64,000 nucleotides of DNA from Alopecurus myosuroides (lineage: Eukaryota > Streptophyta > Magnoliopsida > Poales > Poaceae): NCBI GenBank assembly GCA_028641055.1, contig CM054058.1, positions 241,848,187 through 241,912,186 on the forward strand, written 5' to 3'. Of this stretch, positions 1 to 11,514 are shown in pieces (positions within the stretch are counted from its first letter, which is position 1; every line of letters begins with the position of its first letter). Position numbers and translations under genes: made by a program. The notes under the pieces were generated by a model. It ran no database searches, was not told where the DNA came from, and worked only from the letters and a program-made list of their open reading frames with translations.

Positions 1-3000
1 ATTGCAAAGAAGCGGCAGCGGGCTGCACTAACTAACTACAGAGACACGCTACAACTTCCGGCTATTAGAGAGGGATAAGAGAGCACGACAAAACCAACTA
101 TAACTACTCACCAAACAATACCCATCCAGCGTTACCCCCTACTAAGGAAGCAACCCAAGGAAAACTCACACTGTTGATTAAGGTGACATTCATTTTTATG
201 GTGAAGGTAATACTATATTACTAGTCAAGTTATTATCATTAGGTGTAAGTTGTCTGAGTACTTGTTACCAGCACTTTCACCAAGTCGTCACATAACCGCG
301 GACAACACGGCTTCTCGAGAAGATTCATCCCTGCAGGGTGCGCTACAGTACCCGTACACACTCAAGCCACCAACTAAAACTCAGGTTGGCTCGACACGAC
401 CCAAACCGTCTCTACAACCCATCCTCGGAGCCACGGAGCTATAAGGTCCCGGCCAGTCCGACCTAACCTAAGCGCAAGGGTGAAAACCACACCCCCCGGC
501 ACCACAGGCCTCGCCCTATATGCATCATCATCATCATCAACAGTAACCATGGGGGGCCCACCCATTCATGCGTATGAGCAAATGGAACACCCGAACTAAG
601 TGTGGCTCTTCAGACAAGCTGCAAATCAGGTCTAAGTCGAGGGGGGTCCCATACTACCTCCCGGATGCGGTTAGCGCGCTCATCATGGATCAATGGACAA
701 GACCCTTTTCCTAGTTTCGACACTAGCAGGCTCCAAAACAACGTCGGGCCTCCTGCCGGTGCCTTATCATCAAATTATTATTACCCCAAACATTAACATG
801 TTGTTGATTAAATTGAAACCCAACTATCAAACTAAACAGGTGATAGGACAAAGGACAACATGATTCGAGCGCAAATAAATCTAAGCATTCGACTACGACA
901 CGAGGGCAACAAGGTAAACAAACAACAGTTAATAGGAAGGGGGAAGGAAGGCTATATCATGGCTGCAAGGTAAACATATGATAGGATCGAGACACAAGCA
1001 TCGAATCATAAGGCTAGCATAAGGACAACGGAAAGAATCGGTAACAAGTGATGAAAGACAACCATTAGGTAGCAAGTGAGTATACTTGCCTGAGATCCAG
1101 CAAGTAGAGGTACATCCGCAGAACTTGTCGTTGCTCACATCATCTCAACGTCCTATCCGCGAAGAAGCAACGAACTAGAACAAACACCGGATGCAACAAT
1201 TACTACTACGGCAAAATATCCAGCATGATCCTATTTTATATGCATGACAAGTTAAAGGGTGCATCAAAATAGATACAAGACATGATGAAACATTTTAAAT
1301 GGGCCCAAATGCAAAGATAAGGTTGCATTTGGAAAATCCCAGGTGCATGCATAGTTATTTAAGTGAATTACAAGCAAACATTAGGTTGAAGTGATTAAAT
1401 GGCATGGTGGATGATGAAAACAGAATGTATACTACATTAGCTTCAATGTGATATCTCATTTGCCAAATTTGGAATTTTAATTATTTAATTATGAATTTTT
1501 GCAATTTAAAAGGCATAATTAAATCATTGAATTATTGCACCATTTTTAATTAGGAAAAACATTAAACAAATTGTATATTTGAAAAGTACAGAGAATTTTG
1601 ATTGGAAAACATATTTTATATGTTGAATTTGGGTTTGAAATGAGCAAGTAATTAAATTGGCAATTTTAAATGTATTAAACAAAGAATTATTGTTTTCAGC
1701 AATTTACATTATTCAAAACAGAAAACAAAGTTTATATTTGGAAAGTTTATTTAATTCTGCATGGAAAACATGTTTTACTTTGTGAAATTGGAGTTAGGGT
1801 TTGAAAGTTATGAATTGAAACATTCTGCAAAAGAAAAAAAAAATAAAGAGCATTTATTTGTGATTACTAGGAATTGAACTTGGGTCTTAAGTGTAGCAGA
1901 CTAGGCTGTGAACCACTCGGCCAATGTGTTGCTAGTGATCTGTTCTGCAACTGATACAAGAAGATATGGATTTAAAGATTTTGCAAAAGAATAAAACAAA
2001 AGATGGGAAAACATGGGATTTTAATAGGCACTGCTGGGAATTGAACTCGGGATCTGCTGTGTGGTGGAGGAGGGCGCTAGCCACTGGGCTAGTTACGACT
2101 TGTGATGGAATATGACGTTGACAGTACCTGAACCAAGGAAGTGACAGTAACTGAATTTTACAAAGAAGCACGTTCAGAGATTTGCGCCTGCGTGAAACAA
2201 AAAAGGGAGGCTTTTATTCCGCCGGAGTGGGGGATCGAACTCGGGTCACCCACAGAACGGATCGGACCAAGGACCAACAGGCTAGCTCACGGTTCTTGTA
2301 CATATCCCGACCTGAGTTAATAAGAGGTGGAAACAACGCGCTGCGTATTGACAAAACTGAAGACATCGACCACAACGACACGGGTGGCGACAACCTCCAG
2401 GCGATGATACCGCTTGATGGCGGCACTCAGAGCAAGAGAGAGGTAGCGGGAAGGGTCCCTAAGGACGGAGGCTCAACTTGAGGCAGGCTGGTGGCGGCCG
2501 GAGTTGGTTGGAGGCGGACCACAACGTTGAGAGAGCCGCGCAGACGACACACGACCAGAGGAGGAAGACGCCCATGTCGACAACATCCTAGGCGGCTCTG
2601 GCTCCCGATCTTCAGCCTAGAGGAAGATGATGGAGAGGCGATTCCATTCCCTCAGCTAGCTTGGCTCTATGGCGAGCATGGTGATGGGCGTCGGAGAGAA
2701 CCTCCGGTGTTCTTTTCTTGGTTCAGAAAAATTCAGAGATGGTAGCAGAGGAGGAAGTAGGAGGGTGTCGGCGGCTAGAGGGGAGAGGAGAGAAGAGGGG
2801 AAGGCTAGGGTTAAGGTTCGGAGAGGAAGAGGGGTGGCTTTAAGGAGGGGAAAGGGAGCAGGTGGTGGTGGGGATCGATGGTGGACAGCGACATGTCCAC
2901 CCATCGTGCATGTTAGCTGTACGGAGAAGAAAGGAGAGGAGGTGGGCTGGGTTACAAGGGGAGGGATAGTGGGCTGGATGATGTTGGGCTTAAGGAGGAA

Positions 3001-3216
3001 AGGGAACAAAAGGTTTTCTCCCAGCCAAGAAAAAAAGATTTTTGGGAGTTTTCTCGATTGCTAGGAAGAATTTAGAGAATAAGAATTTTTTAAAAAAATT
3101 GCAATTCAATTATTTGGCAAGGTTTTTAAAAAAAGCATGCATGAGGATGTCATGATGATGATGAGAAGAAAGAGCAAACACAACTAACTAGGGCAAAAAA
3201 ATCCCCGGGTGTTACA
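1..3216 (-). mobile_element. Long LTR (partial), probable chromovirus-type Ty3/gypsy
   Basis: Read on the minus strand, an LTR starts at 3216 with TGTAACACCCGGGG, much like the TGTCACACCCCAG start of the Tekay-type LTR at the right end of the window. The sequence at 3217 onward is Tat reverse transcriptase that breaks off abruptly here, so this is an insertion boundary. The other LTR end and any coding region lie left of the window. Inside are a GC-rich block (about 2400-2950), an AT-rich block (about 1430-1860), a short CAT microsatellite near 521 and three tRNA-like modules. The small open frames here show no recognisable domain. The assignment to chromoviruses rests on the terminal sequence and overall layout, so it is tentative. 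Confidence 0.6.
1865..2295 (-). repeat. Three degenerate tRNA-like modules inside the LTR
   Basis: On the minus strand three segments (about 1930-1865, 2100-2031 and 2295-2226) each end in a B-box-like sequence (AGTTCAATTCC, AGTTCAATTCC, AGTTCGATCC). The first two are preceded 35-45 bases upstream by A-box-like sequences (TGGCCGAGTGGTTCA and TAGCCCAGTGGCTAG). None folds obviously into a full tRNA and none has a clear discriminator end. They may be tRNA-derived (SINE-like) relics or internal RNA polymerase III promoter-like elements. Confidence 0.45.
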
Positions 3217-3245
3217 GCCGCGAAGATTTGTCGGTTCTTTCATCG

Positions 3246-3850
3246 TCAAGATCGTTGTATTTTCTCCGGGTTGGCTTCAATTCCTCGGGCGGAGACCAGA
3301 TAGCCGAGGAGTTGTCCTGCAGGAACTCCGAAGATGCACTTTGTCGGGTTGAGTTTCATTTTGTACACGTTGAGAGCGTCGAATGTCTCCCTGATGTCCT
3401 CGAGGAGCGTGTCCTCCACTCGAGTCTTGATGACGATGTCGCCAACGTAAACTTGTACGTTCTTGCCAATGAGCTTGGCGAGACATTTTTGCATGCAACG
3501 CTGATATGTTGCGCCTGCATTTTTTAGCCCGAAGGGCATTGTCGTGTAGCAGTATATGGTGTGATGAATTCTGTCTTCTCCTCGTCCTCCTGCTTCATCC
3601 TGATTTGATTATAGCCCGAGTAGGCGTCCAGGAAGGAGAGGCGCTGACAGCCTACTGTGGAATCCACGATCTGGTCGATCCTTGGTAATGGGAAGTTATC
3701 CTTGGGGCAGTGTTTGTTTAGCGACGTGTAATCGATGCAAACGTGAAGGATGTCCGTGTTTTTCTTCGGGACTAACACCGGGTTCGCTAACCAGGTGGAA
3801 ATCTTAATTTCCCTGATGAACTTGGTAGCTAACTATATGTTCACCTCTTC
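3246..3850 (-). pseudogene. pol: Tat0 reverse transcriptase fragment
   Basis: This is the RNA-dependent DNA polymerase core of a Ty3/gypsy pol. Visible blocks in order are IDYTSLNKHCPKDNFPLPR, a DAYSGYNQI segment, MPFGLKNAGATYQRCM, and the active-site region written VYVGDIVIKT, where the normal YVDD has become YVGD. A frameshift near 3540 separates the DAYSGYNQI half from the NAGATYQ half. The frame ends in EANPEKI, just where the left-hand LTR is inserted, so connection and RNase H domains are missing. The active-site change, frameshift and truncation all mark it as dead. Confidence 0.85.
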
Positions 3851-4072
3851 TCCGAGTGCTCTCTGTTTCAGCTCGGAAAAACGTCGGGTGGTCTGCTTGA
3901 CTGGCTTTGCTTATTTAAACACTTCAAGTGAGTGCTCGGCAAACTCCCTGGGTATTCCTGTCATATCCGAGGGCTGCCACGCGAAAATCTCCCAGTACTC
4001 ACGGAGGACTTCGACGAGCGCGCTTTCCTATGCGGGTTATAGGGTCGTGGACACCATCGCCGTCTTCGCGGA

Positions 4073-4669
4073 TTATGTTGGGTGCACTTTATGTTTTCGA
4101 GTGTCGCTGCTTGGGCTGAACTCGAGTTCTGGTGCGTTCTTTTTGGTGAGCGGCATCACGGAGTGATCCGTAGTTTTTGACGGCTCCTCCAGCTCCTCTT
4201 GCATCCCAAAAGATTTCGCGATTTCGTTGAACTCACTGTCGCATTTGTCTGACTTTTGGAAGTCGCCGTTTATGGTGATTGTGCCGTATTCTCCTGGAAG
4301 TTTGAGCTTCAGGTATGCATAGTGGGGTACTGCCATGAATCTCGCGAACGCTGTTCGGCCGAGAATAGCGTGATACTGCGATGGCCAGTCGACCACCTCA
4401 AAGTCGAGGAATTCTCTCATGTAGTTCTTCAGGTCTACAAGTATCACCTCCAGGTTGATTGTTCCGAGTGGTCGGACGACTTTCCCTGGTACTATCCCGT
4501 GGAAGGATGTTTCTGATTCTGCGAGTCCGTCCAGGTTCTTGTTCATCTTGCAAAGAGTGTACGCGTATATGATGTTGATTCCGCTGCTACCATCCATGAA
4601 CACCCGAGCTATGTCGTAGTTGCCTATTTGCGCATGGATGATGAGTGCGGCGTGCCCTAGTCGATACAC
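4073..4669 (-). pseudogene. Tat0 aspartic protease region
   Basis: A retropepsin-like domain of the gag-pol polyprotein. The active-site region reads FMDGSSGINIIYA, an altered form of the Tat consensus with DGGSS. It is followed by FHGIVPG and the conserved FEVVDW...YHAILGRTAFARFMA block, then LKLPGEYGTITING. It lies between gag (higher coordinates) and reverse transcriptase (lower coordinates), as expected on the minus strand. Stops and frameshifts separate it from both neighbours, so no polyprotein can be made. Confidence 0.75.
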
Positions 4670-4783
4670 TCATGGAGGGTGGTCCTCTTTGGAGAAAGTT
4701 ATCGACTGCTCTGACATCTTCAGGTATTCAGTCTTGGACGGTGGGGCCGGTACTGCCATGTTGACTTGGCGTGTGTTCGTTTT

Positions 4784-6727
4784 CTAGACTCTGCATGACG
4801 GGCAAACCTTCTGTATCATTCCGAGGAGTCCTTGTGGATTCGGGTATCCGTTAGCTCCTTGGTTTGCGACGGGTGGCGCTGGTAGCGCGGCCAGCGCTGC
4901 GTTCTGGTGTGCTGCGGGTGGTGGCAGGGGTGGTGGCTCGTATCCTCCTGGCAATTTCGGATATCCCTGGTTAATGGCGGCCCTGTGCTTCTTCGTGTAT
5001 GCCTCGTGGATGTCCTGGAACTTTTGGCAGTCTTTGAGGAGGTGAGTAGCCTTGCTTTTGCCCGTGCGCTTATCTGTGAACAGATGCAGAGAGCAGTATC
5101 CGTCAAGGTCCTCCTTGACAGTTTTGTCATCTGGCTTTGGTTTCCAGTCGCGATTTGCGCGGGATCCGTTGTCGCGATCTCTCGTGAACTCCGCCGCCAC
5201 CAGTTCCGATTGGTCATCTTGGTCGTAGTGTTTTCTCTTCCTCCTCCGGGGATCGTCGTTGCGTCCTCCTCCGGTGCGGGTGATGAAGTTTTTTCGTTGC
5301 GTAGGGACTCCTCGCCATTAGCCCACCTGTTTGCTATCGCCATTAATTCTCCGATCTTATTGGGCGCAGATCGTCCTAGTTCTTCTCGAAAGAAGGCGCA
5401 CCGAGCACCCTTAGTGAAAGCCTCGACTGCGACTTCTTCTGATATGTTTCCAGCCGTGTTCTTGAGTGTGGTTCATCTCTGGATATACTCGCGGGTAGAA
5501 TCGCCGCTCTTCTGCCTGCATGCTCGCAGTTCCTCGATAGATGCTGGCCGTTTGTACGTCGCCTGGAAGTTCTTCTCGAAGTCACGGGTGAGATCGTCCT
5601 AGGATCTGTAATGCGCTCACGGTCTTCCTTCGAGCCAACTATGGGCAGCGCCTATGAGGTGCAGGTTTAGGTACTGCATGGCTGTTGTCTTGTTCCCGCA
5701 CTGGCACTTCACCGCGGTAAGATAGTATTGAAGCCACGACTTGGGTTCTTGCGAGCCTTCGTACTTTGGAACCTCCGTTGTGATCTTGAATCTTTTGGGC
5801 ATCGGAGCCTCGCGGATGCTGCGACTGAAGCACATCGTGCTGCAAGCTTCCTCGTCAGAGGAGGTAGATAGCGATCGGGCGCGGTTACTGCGAGCTTGAG
5901 CCCTGTCGACCTTGCTCTGCGTGATGTCCGCACGCACATCATGTTGAACACGGTCACGATTATCCTCCTCCGTGGTTATCTGCTGCGATATCGCGACCGA
6001 TTTCCATGGTGTCTTGGGCTGCTATCGCGGTCTCGCGGGCTGTCGTCATCGATGTGCGGGCTGTCGCCATGGCGCCTGGCTTCTTTTCCTCTGGAGTGAC
6101 GAGGCGATGCCTTATCTCCTCTCTTTGGCGACGTACTCTCGCGTCTGCGAGGTGTTTTGTCCACCCGAGGGGTTTTGTCAGCTTCCGGGGTCGTCGCGTG
6201 CTTGCGATTCTGGGCGGCTATCACTGCTCCGGCCATGCTTAGCCCCTTCTGGACTTATCGGTGTTGTTGTGCGCGGGGGTCATTTTCAGGCGCCTGGTTC
6301 GCCTGCAAGTACGTAGCGGCGGCCAGAATTGCGGCGGCTGGAGCTGTCGGGCATACGTTGCCTTCGTCATCGACGTGCATGAGGGAGGTCTCAGTGATTT
6401 GCTCACTTCGCTGAGAGACCCTTGGTCCAGGAGAGCAGTTTTCGAGACGTACTTTTTCTTCGGAGGCTGGTTCCCTGTCGAGTGACTCCTTGAGAGCGCC
6501 GTGCGGCGCGCACTCCAAGCTTTCGCCGCTTCCTTCCGTGCGTCTAGGTCCTTGCGGGCTTCTGCACTCAGTCGGCCTGTCCGCAGCAGGTGGTAGTGAT
6601 ACGCGGTCAGATCTTCTCGAGAGGCTCCGCTTTCTATTGGCTGGCCATACTGTATCGTTGCTTTTGCTTTGAGACAAGAGGCTCGCGAGACCTTGATGCG
6701 TTCCCGCTCCTCTCGACTAACCTCCAT
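4784..6727 (-). pseudogene. gag: Tat0 gag remnants
   Basis: Capsid-like protein of the Tat element, in several frames. The N-terminal part (about 6727-6255) holds an Arg/Lys-rich segment with YHYHLLRTGRLSAEARKDL. The capsid core (5937-5617) contains KITTEVPKYEG and NLHLIGAAHSWLEGRP, the usual start of the retrotransposon gag domain. The C-terminal part (5200-4784) is proline-rich after a DGYCSLH...HLLKDC segment, which resembles the Cys/His region of Tat gag. Frameshifts between these blocks show the gene is broken. Start and exact frame order cannot be fixed. Confidence 0.7.
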
Positions 6728-7201
6728 TTCTTCAGGTTTTTCGGTTTATCCTGCCATGCAGACTTGGGCCAGATATGGCTCGTGAGTCCTAGGCGCAGGC
6801 CGATGGCTTTCGCCGAATCTGGAGGGTTCCTCAGTCGCGATGGTGTGGAAGTCGCGCGTGTTGCGGTGGATGGAGCCACCGCTGGGCGCTGGGTCGCGAC
6901 CAACGTCATCAGATGGCGACTCAAGGGTTGCCGGACTTGAGACGTATTCAGAGTCCGATTCGCCGAGCCCGATCTAGTCAGGGAAGTGCGGGATTCCCGC
7001 CTTGCTGGCGTGGAAGTGGAAGCTACCGAACGTCAAGCTGACGCTTTTCTCGAGTCTGCTGAACACCGGCGCGATTCCGGCGAGTCGGCGCGTAGGTGAG
7101 CGACCCGAAGCGGATCGGCTCCATTGGAGTCGATGATCCTAGGCTCCAGTTGAAGCTTGGCGAAGATGAGGCCAAAGATGCCGTGGATCCATCGCCTGTC
7201 G

Positions 7202-7219
7202 TTCCCCCAGACGGCGCCA
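7202..7219 (-). other. Tat0 primer-binding site
   Basis: Two bases inside the LTR end (7222), the minus strand reads TGGCGCCGTCTGGGGGAA. TGGCGCC directly after an LTR is the standard position and start for a tRNA primer site in Tat elements. I do not assign the tRNA. Confidence 0.7.
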
Positions 7220-7221
7220 AT

Positions 7222-7708
7222 TGTCGATTAGTCATCTCGACAATTCCCTCGGATGATCCGGTAGGGTTTCGATTAAGAGAACGAATAGGCGCTGGTGACA
7301 ATCGTCGACTAATAGGGGGCATGATTTTACCCAGGTTCGGGCCCTCGTATAGGTAAAACCCTGACTTCTGCTCTTGAGATTTGTATTATGAGTAGATCGA
7401 TTACAAAAGGGGTGCGCAAGCCGAGAGATTGATCTCGAGCTTATGGCTATGGTGGTGAAAAGTAGATTGGATCCCCCTTGGTGGTTCTCCTAGCCTTTTA
7501 TAGGTGACTAGGTCTCAAACCGTGTCTGGGAGGGATACAAACCCTAGCTCTAGGTCGGTAGGAGTTTTCCTTCTTGACCCTTAGGTCCTGCGGGTGGGCT
7601 TATACTGGGCCTTCTAGAACAGCGGGATAGCGCCTTGCTTTGGGCCTTGGTCTTGGGCCTTGGACCGGGTAGGCTCATCCGATAGGTCCATAAGTCATCC
7701 CTATGTCA
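7222..7708 (-). repeat. Tat0 5' LTR (487 bp)
   Basis: On the minus strand it starts TGACATAGGG at 7708 and ends TAATCGACA at 7222, next to the primer site, so both ends fit TG...CA. A TATA-like TATAAAAGG lies at 7502-7494, suited to drive the element's transcript. Flanking sequence from 7709 belongs to the Athila element. The partner LTR is not in the window. Confidence 0.8.
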
Positions 7709-8788
7709 CCGCACTCCAAAGTAAATTGCTCATGTGTTGCCTTTAAAACTTTCAAAATTACTCATGTTTTGTGCTTCTGTTTTAGCTCACGAGGACGCAA
7801 ATAGAGAATCTTTATCTCACTTCTTGATTGGACTTTCATACCCGGGACTAGTGGCTTCATCCGCTTATCCAATTGATAGAAGAGGTGGCAGTGGGGTGCC
7901 CAGCCCCAAATTAATGACAACAAATTCTCTTCACTATTTTTGCCCCTGATTTATTAGTCAAAGCATAATTGTGTGAACAAAAGAGAAAGAGGAATGACCT
8001 TCTACCCAGATGTGTCCTTCTATGGGAGCCGCTCTTGTGAAGTCTAGTTGCCTTGTGACATACTTTATTTTCTGTTTACCATTCGTTGACATAAGCATAC
8101 ACCTCTCTAAAAAAATAGACACTCCTCCACGGTATGTGATTGTTGGTAGGAACACGAGGATTCGGTTAGCCATGGTTTGTGTAAGATGGATGGGAGGAGT
8201 GTCAAACATTTAATACCTTAGTTTAATAAAATAAAAAGCTCTAGCACATGAGTGATCCCTGCTTCCCTCTGCGAAGGGCCTTTCTTTTACTTTTATGTTG
8301 AGTCTCCATCTTCTAACTTTATGCACAGTTGACAGAGCATAGTTTCCATTCTGAGTTTAATGTGCATTTATCCGAGAAACATTATTAATTGATTCATGAT
8401 ATGTTATTGTTTGTTCTCTAATTATTTGTTCTAGTCTTCCTCATGAACTTTGAAGGTGTCCTGGCATTTATGTTTTGCCCCACTCTTAAGGACTAGCGAA
8501 ATATCACTTTGCCATGTTATCTCTATACTTGAAACAAAACGTATATCTTTCGATGCATTGTTATTCATGATCTTTTATTTGTGTTACTTCTCATGATCCA
8601 AGGTGATTGCTATGCTTTATTGTGAAACTTTTATTTATCATTCTTGTGTTGAAGTTCTATGATCTCAGCTTACTTATGCTTTTACATTTTTGATGATCAA
8701 GTTTATGTTGGTAGCATGTCACCTCAGATATTTTGTGTTTTCATCGTTTACCTACTCGAGGACGAGTATGAACTAAGCTTGGGGATGT
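7709..8788 (+). mobile_element. 3' internal end of an Athila-type element, with polypurine tract
   Basis: AT-rich sequence with no conserved coding domain. It ends in CGAGGACGAGTATGAACTAA followed by AAGCTTGGGGATG (about 8775-8787), the typical Athila-group 3' junction with its polypurine tract immediately before the LTR. The rest of the element is replaced on the left by Tat0. Nothing else is recognisable in this stretch. Confidence 0.65.
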
Positions 8789-10406
8789 TAATACGACATA
8801 AATGTATCCTTAATTTCTGATGGTCCATGTTGTTTTCATGTTGTTTCCTACATGTTTGCTTTACACTTTATGTCATTTTTATAGATTTTCCGGACTAACC
8901 TACTGACAAGATGTCATAGAGCCAATTCCCTGTTTTCTGATGTTTTTAGTTTCAGAAAAGTTTTTCTGGAAATATTCTCGGAATTGGAAAATTTGAAGCC
9001 CAGAAGTCTTAGAATTCCCGAAGGTTCCACGAAGTCCCGTAGAGGCCCGAAGGGGGCCACAGGGGGGTCACACCATAGGGCAGAGCGCCCCCTGGCCGCG
9101 CCTGGGTGTGGTGTGGGCCCCTCGGGCGTCCACCACCATCGCCCGTTCGCCTATTTATACCCCCCGACATATCAACACTAAAAATATACCACTTCGTCCC
9201 GAGAAACACCCGAGGCCGCCGTCATCATCATCCCGAGATCGGGAGGGTTCTGGAGCTCTCCCCGGCACCCTGCCGGGAGCGGAATTCATCATCGGAGGGA
9301 TCTACACCACCATGCCCTCCTCCAAAGTGATGCACGAGTAGTTCATCCCTGGACTACAGGTCCATAACAGTAGCTAGATGGTTGTCTTTTCCACTTTGTA
9401 CCTCATTTTTAGATCTCGTGAGCTGACCTACATGATCGAGATCATCTTTATGTAATGCTACATGTTGTGTTTGCTAGGATCTGATGAACGTTTAATGGTA
9501 TGTCTTCTGATTATGAATCTATCATGTTATCTTCATGCATATGTTATTTATGATCTTGCATGCTCTCCATTATTAGTAGATGTTGTGACCAAGTAGATGC
9601 TAGTAACTCCAAGAAGGAGTATTTATGCTCGATAGTGGGTTCATACCTCCTTTGCATATGTGCTCGAGTGACAGAAACGTAACGGATGGAGGATGTGTTG
9701 TTGCCATTAGGGAGGAAAAAAATGGTGTTTACTTAGTTTACATTACACACTTTGCTTACTGCGATAATATGTTGCTTGCAACTTAATACCCAACATTTGT
9801 TCAGATGATATTCCGAGGGTGGATTATTAGTCATAGATGCAGTTGGATGACGGTCTATGTATTTTGTTGTAATGACCGCATGAATCACATAATAATATTT
9901 ATGTCTTGCATATGCACTACGGTGCAACCTTCATTTCTGTCAATTGCCCAGCTGTAATTTGTTCACCACACATGTTATTTATCTTTCATGGAGAGACACC
10001 ACTAGTGAACTGTGGACCCCGGTCCATTTTATCATTATGATAATACACACACTATTTCCACTGCTTTCACATTGCTTCCACTGTTTTCATATTGTTTCTA
10101 CTGCTTTCATATTGTTCTCATACTGTTTTCTACACCATATGTTTAACCTCTTTGTGTTCAGCAAACCGGTGAGATTGACAACCTCACTGCTTCGTTGGGG
10201 CAAAGTGATTTGATTGTGTTGTGTAGGTTCCACGTTGCTTCTGAACCGGTAGTGCGCCCTGCCATCTCAGCTGCATCAACCTTCTGAAGTTACTCCTTCC
10301 TCCTACTGGTCGATTAAACCTTGGTTTCTTACTGAGGAAAACTGTTGTTGTTCTCATCATACCTTCCTCTTGGGGTTTCCCAACGAGTGCAAGATCTGCA
10401 CCATCA
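8789..10406 (+). repeat. Athila-type 3' LTR (about 1.62 kb)
   Basis: Starts at 8789 (TAATACGACATAAATG, probably a decayed TGATACG start) after the polypurine tract and ends ...GCACCATCA at 10406. The same family recurs at 50521, 52978, 54995 (reversed) and 57812. Shared blocks include GGAATTGGAAAATT, CTCCCCGGCACCC and GAGATTGACAACCTCAC. A TATA-like TATTTATA is at 9152-9159. On its right it abuts Sirevirus gag, so the element was inserted there. Confidence 0.85.
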
Positions 10407-11480
10407 GTCTCTCTATTTGAATCCCCGAATGAGAACGCTCCTATCCGACCTACATGTCTTATGGCAAAAGCCACTTCGGTAATTTCTTCCAGCTCCAAAA
10501 CTATTTCCTCTAATCCTTCCTCTCTATTGGATTGTGTTTGAAATATTTGTGAGGTGGATGATGAGTCAAAAGAGCTAGGCTCTTGGTTGTCTAGCCTTGA
10601 ATATGAAACCAAGGAAAAGGTGAATGCCCTTTTGAGGCAAGTTGATGATGCTAAGTCTCTTGTATATGAAAAGGAAGAGATCATCATGACTTTGGAAAGT
10701 TATGGTGGAGGTCATTCCAGCAATGACAAAGAGCTTGAAGAGGCTCTTCAGAAAGAGCGTTCCATTAGATCCTCTCTCGAGGAGAAACTTTCTAGTCTTG
10801 AAAAGACATATGCTCTTAGTGTTTCTAAGCTTAGGAAGGATAATGAACTATCTCTTACTCGTGCTAAAAGTCTTGAAAATGAAAAGATTGAGCTAGGAAT
10901 TGCTCATGATATACTTGTTGATAGTCATAAAAAACTAGAAAAAGAGTTCATGTCTCTTAAATAAATTCGTGACAAACTTACCAAGTTTCATGATAAACTT
11001 CTAGCTCAATGCTCTGATAAGCAAGTAGTACCTTCCTCTTCGAATTGCATCGTTATATCTTCTAGTAACTCTTGTACTACAAGTAACATTGTAGTGAGTG
11101 AGAAAGTTCTCAATGATGCTATCAACTCTCAAAGAGTTGCGCATGGAAAAGAGGGACTTGGCTCTATGGCTAAGTCAAATAAGAAGAATAAGAAGAACAA
11201 GAAGGTCACCCCTCCTCCAGAAAATATTATCTTTGTGAAAGAAGGAGAGGCGATCAAGGAAAAGGAGACCAACATTACTGTAGGTGGTGATACCTCTAGG
11301 GGGAGCACCACTTACAATGACTTTTCCGGAAAATATAACCCCTCTTATGTTCTTATGAGATATAGAGATGGTCGTGTTTATGCTACATATGTTAGTACTT
11401 CTTATGGTGATAATTATCATTGGACTATTTGGGTCCCAAAGACCCTTGTTACTAACAAAAGAGGACCGATACCTAAATAG
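10407..11480 (+). pseudogene. gag: Sirevirus gag, C-terminal part
   Basis: Starts inside gag at the Athila boundary. After a short segment reading CLMAKATS it enters a long acidic coiled coil (10554-10964, KEEIIM...EEALQKER...LEEKLSSLEKTYALS), which is typical of Sirevirus Gag. A stop near 10964 and a frame change precede the next piece (11094-11480), with a Lys/Asn-rich stretch (KSNKKNKKNKK). This piece ends in IWVPKTLVTNKRGPIPK, the usual Sirevirus gag-to-protease linker. Two breaks and the missing N-terminal half, including the zinc knuckle, make it non-functional. Confidence 0.8.
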
Positions 11481-11514
11481 AGAAATTTATTTCTTGTAGG
11501 GAAGTGCTTCTGGA

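Larger units (their letters stand above)
3217..7708 (-). mobile_element. Tat0: 5' part of a decayed Tat-lineage Ty3/gypsy element
   Basis: The order on the minus strand is 5' LTR (7708-7222), primer site, gag, protease, then reverse transcriptase, which is cut at 3217 by the LTR insertion to the left. Coding segments are split by stops and frameshifts. The reverse transcriptase block NAGATYQRCMQKCL and the protease block with FHGIVPG are typical of the Tat lineage. The 3' half and 3' LTR are outside the window or lost. Confidence 0.85.

Noticed and set aside
515..560. CATCATCATCATCA run that looks like a polyhistidine-tag coding stretch or vector sequence
   Set aside because: It is a short CAT microsatellite in LTR sequence. 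No vector or tag context is present on either side.
1865..2100. Functional nuclear tRNA genes
   Set aside because: A- and B-box-like sequences are present, but acceptor and anticodon stems do not pair convincingly and no terminator T-run follows. Kept only as tRNA-like modules.
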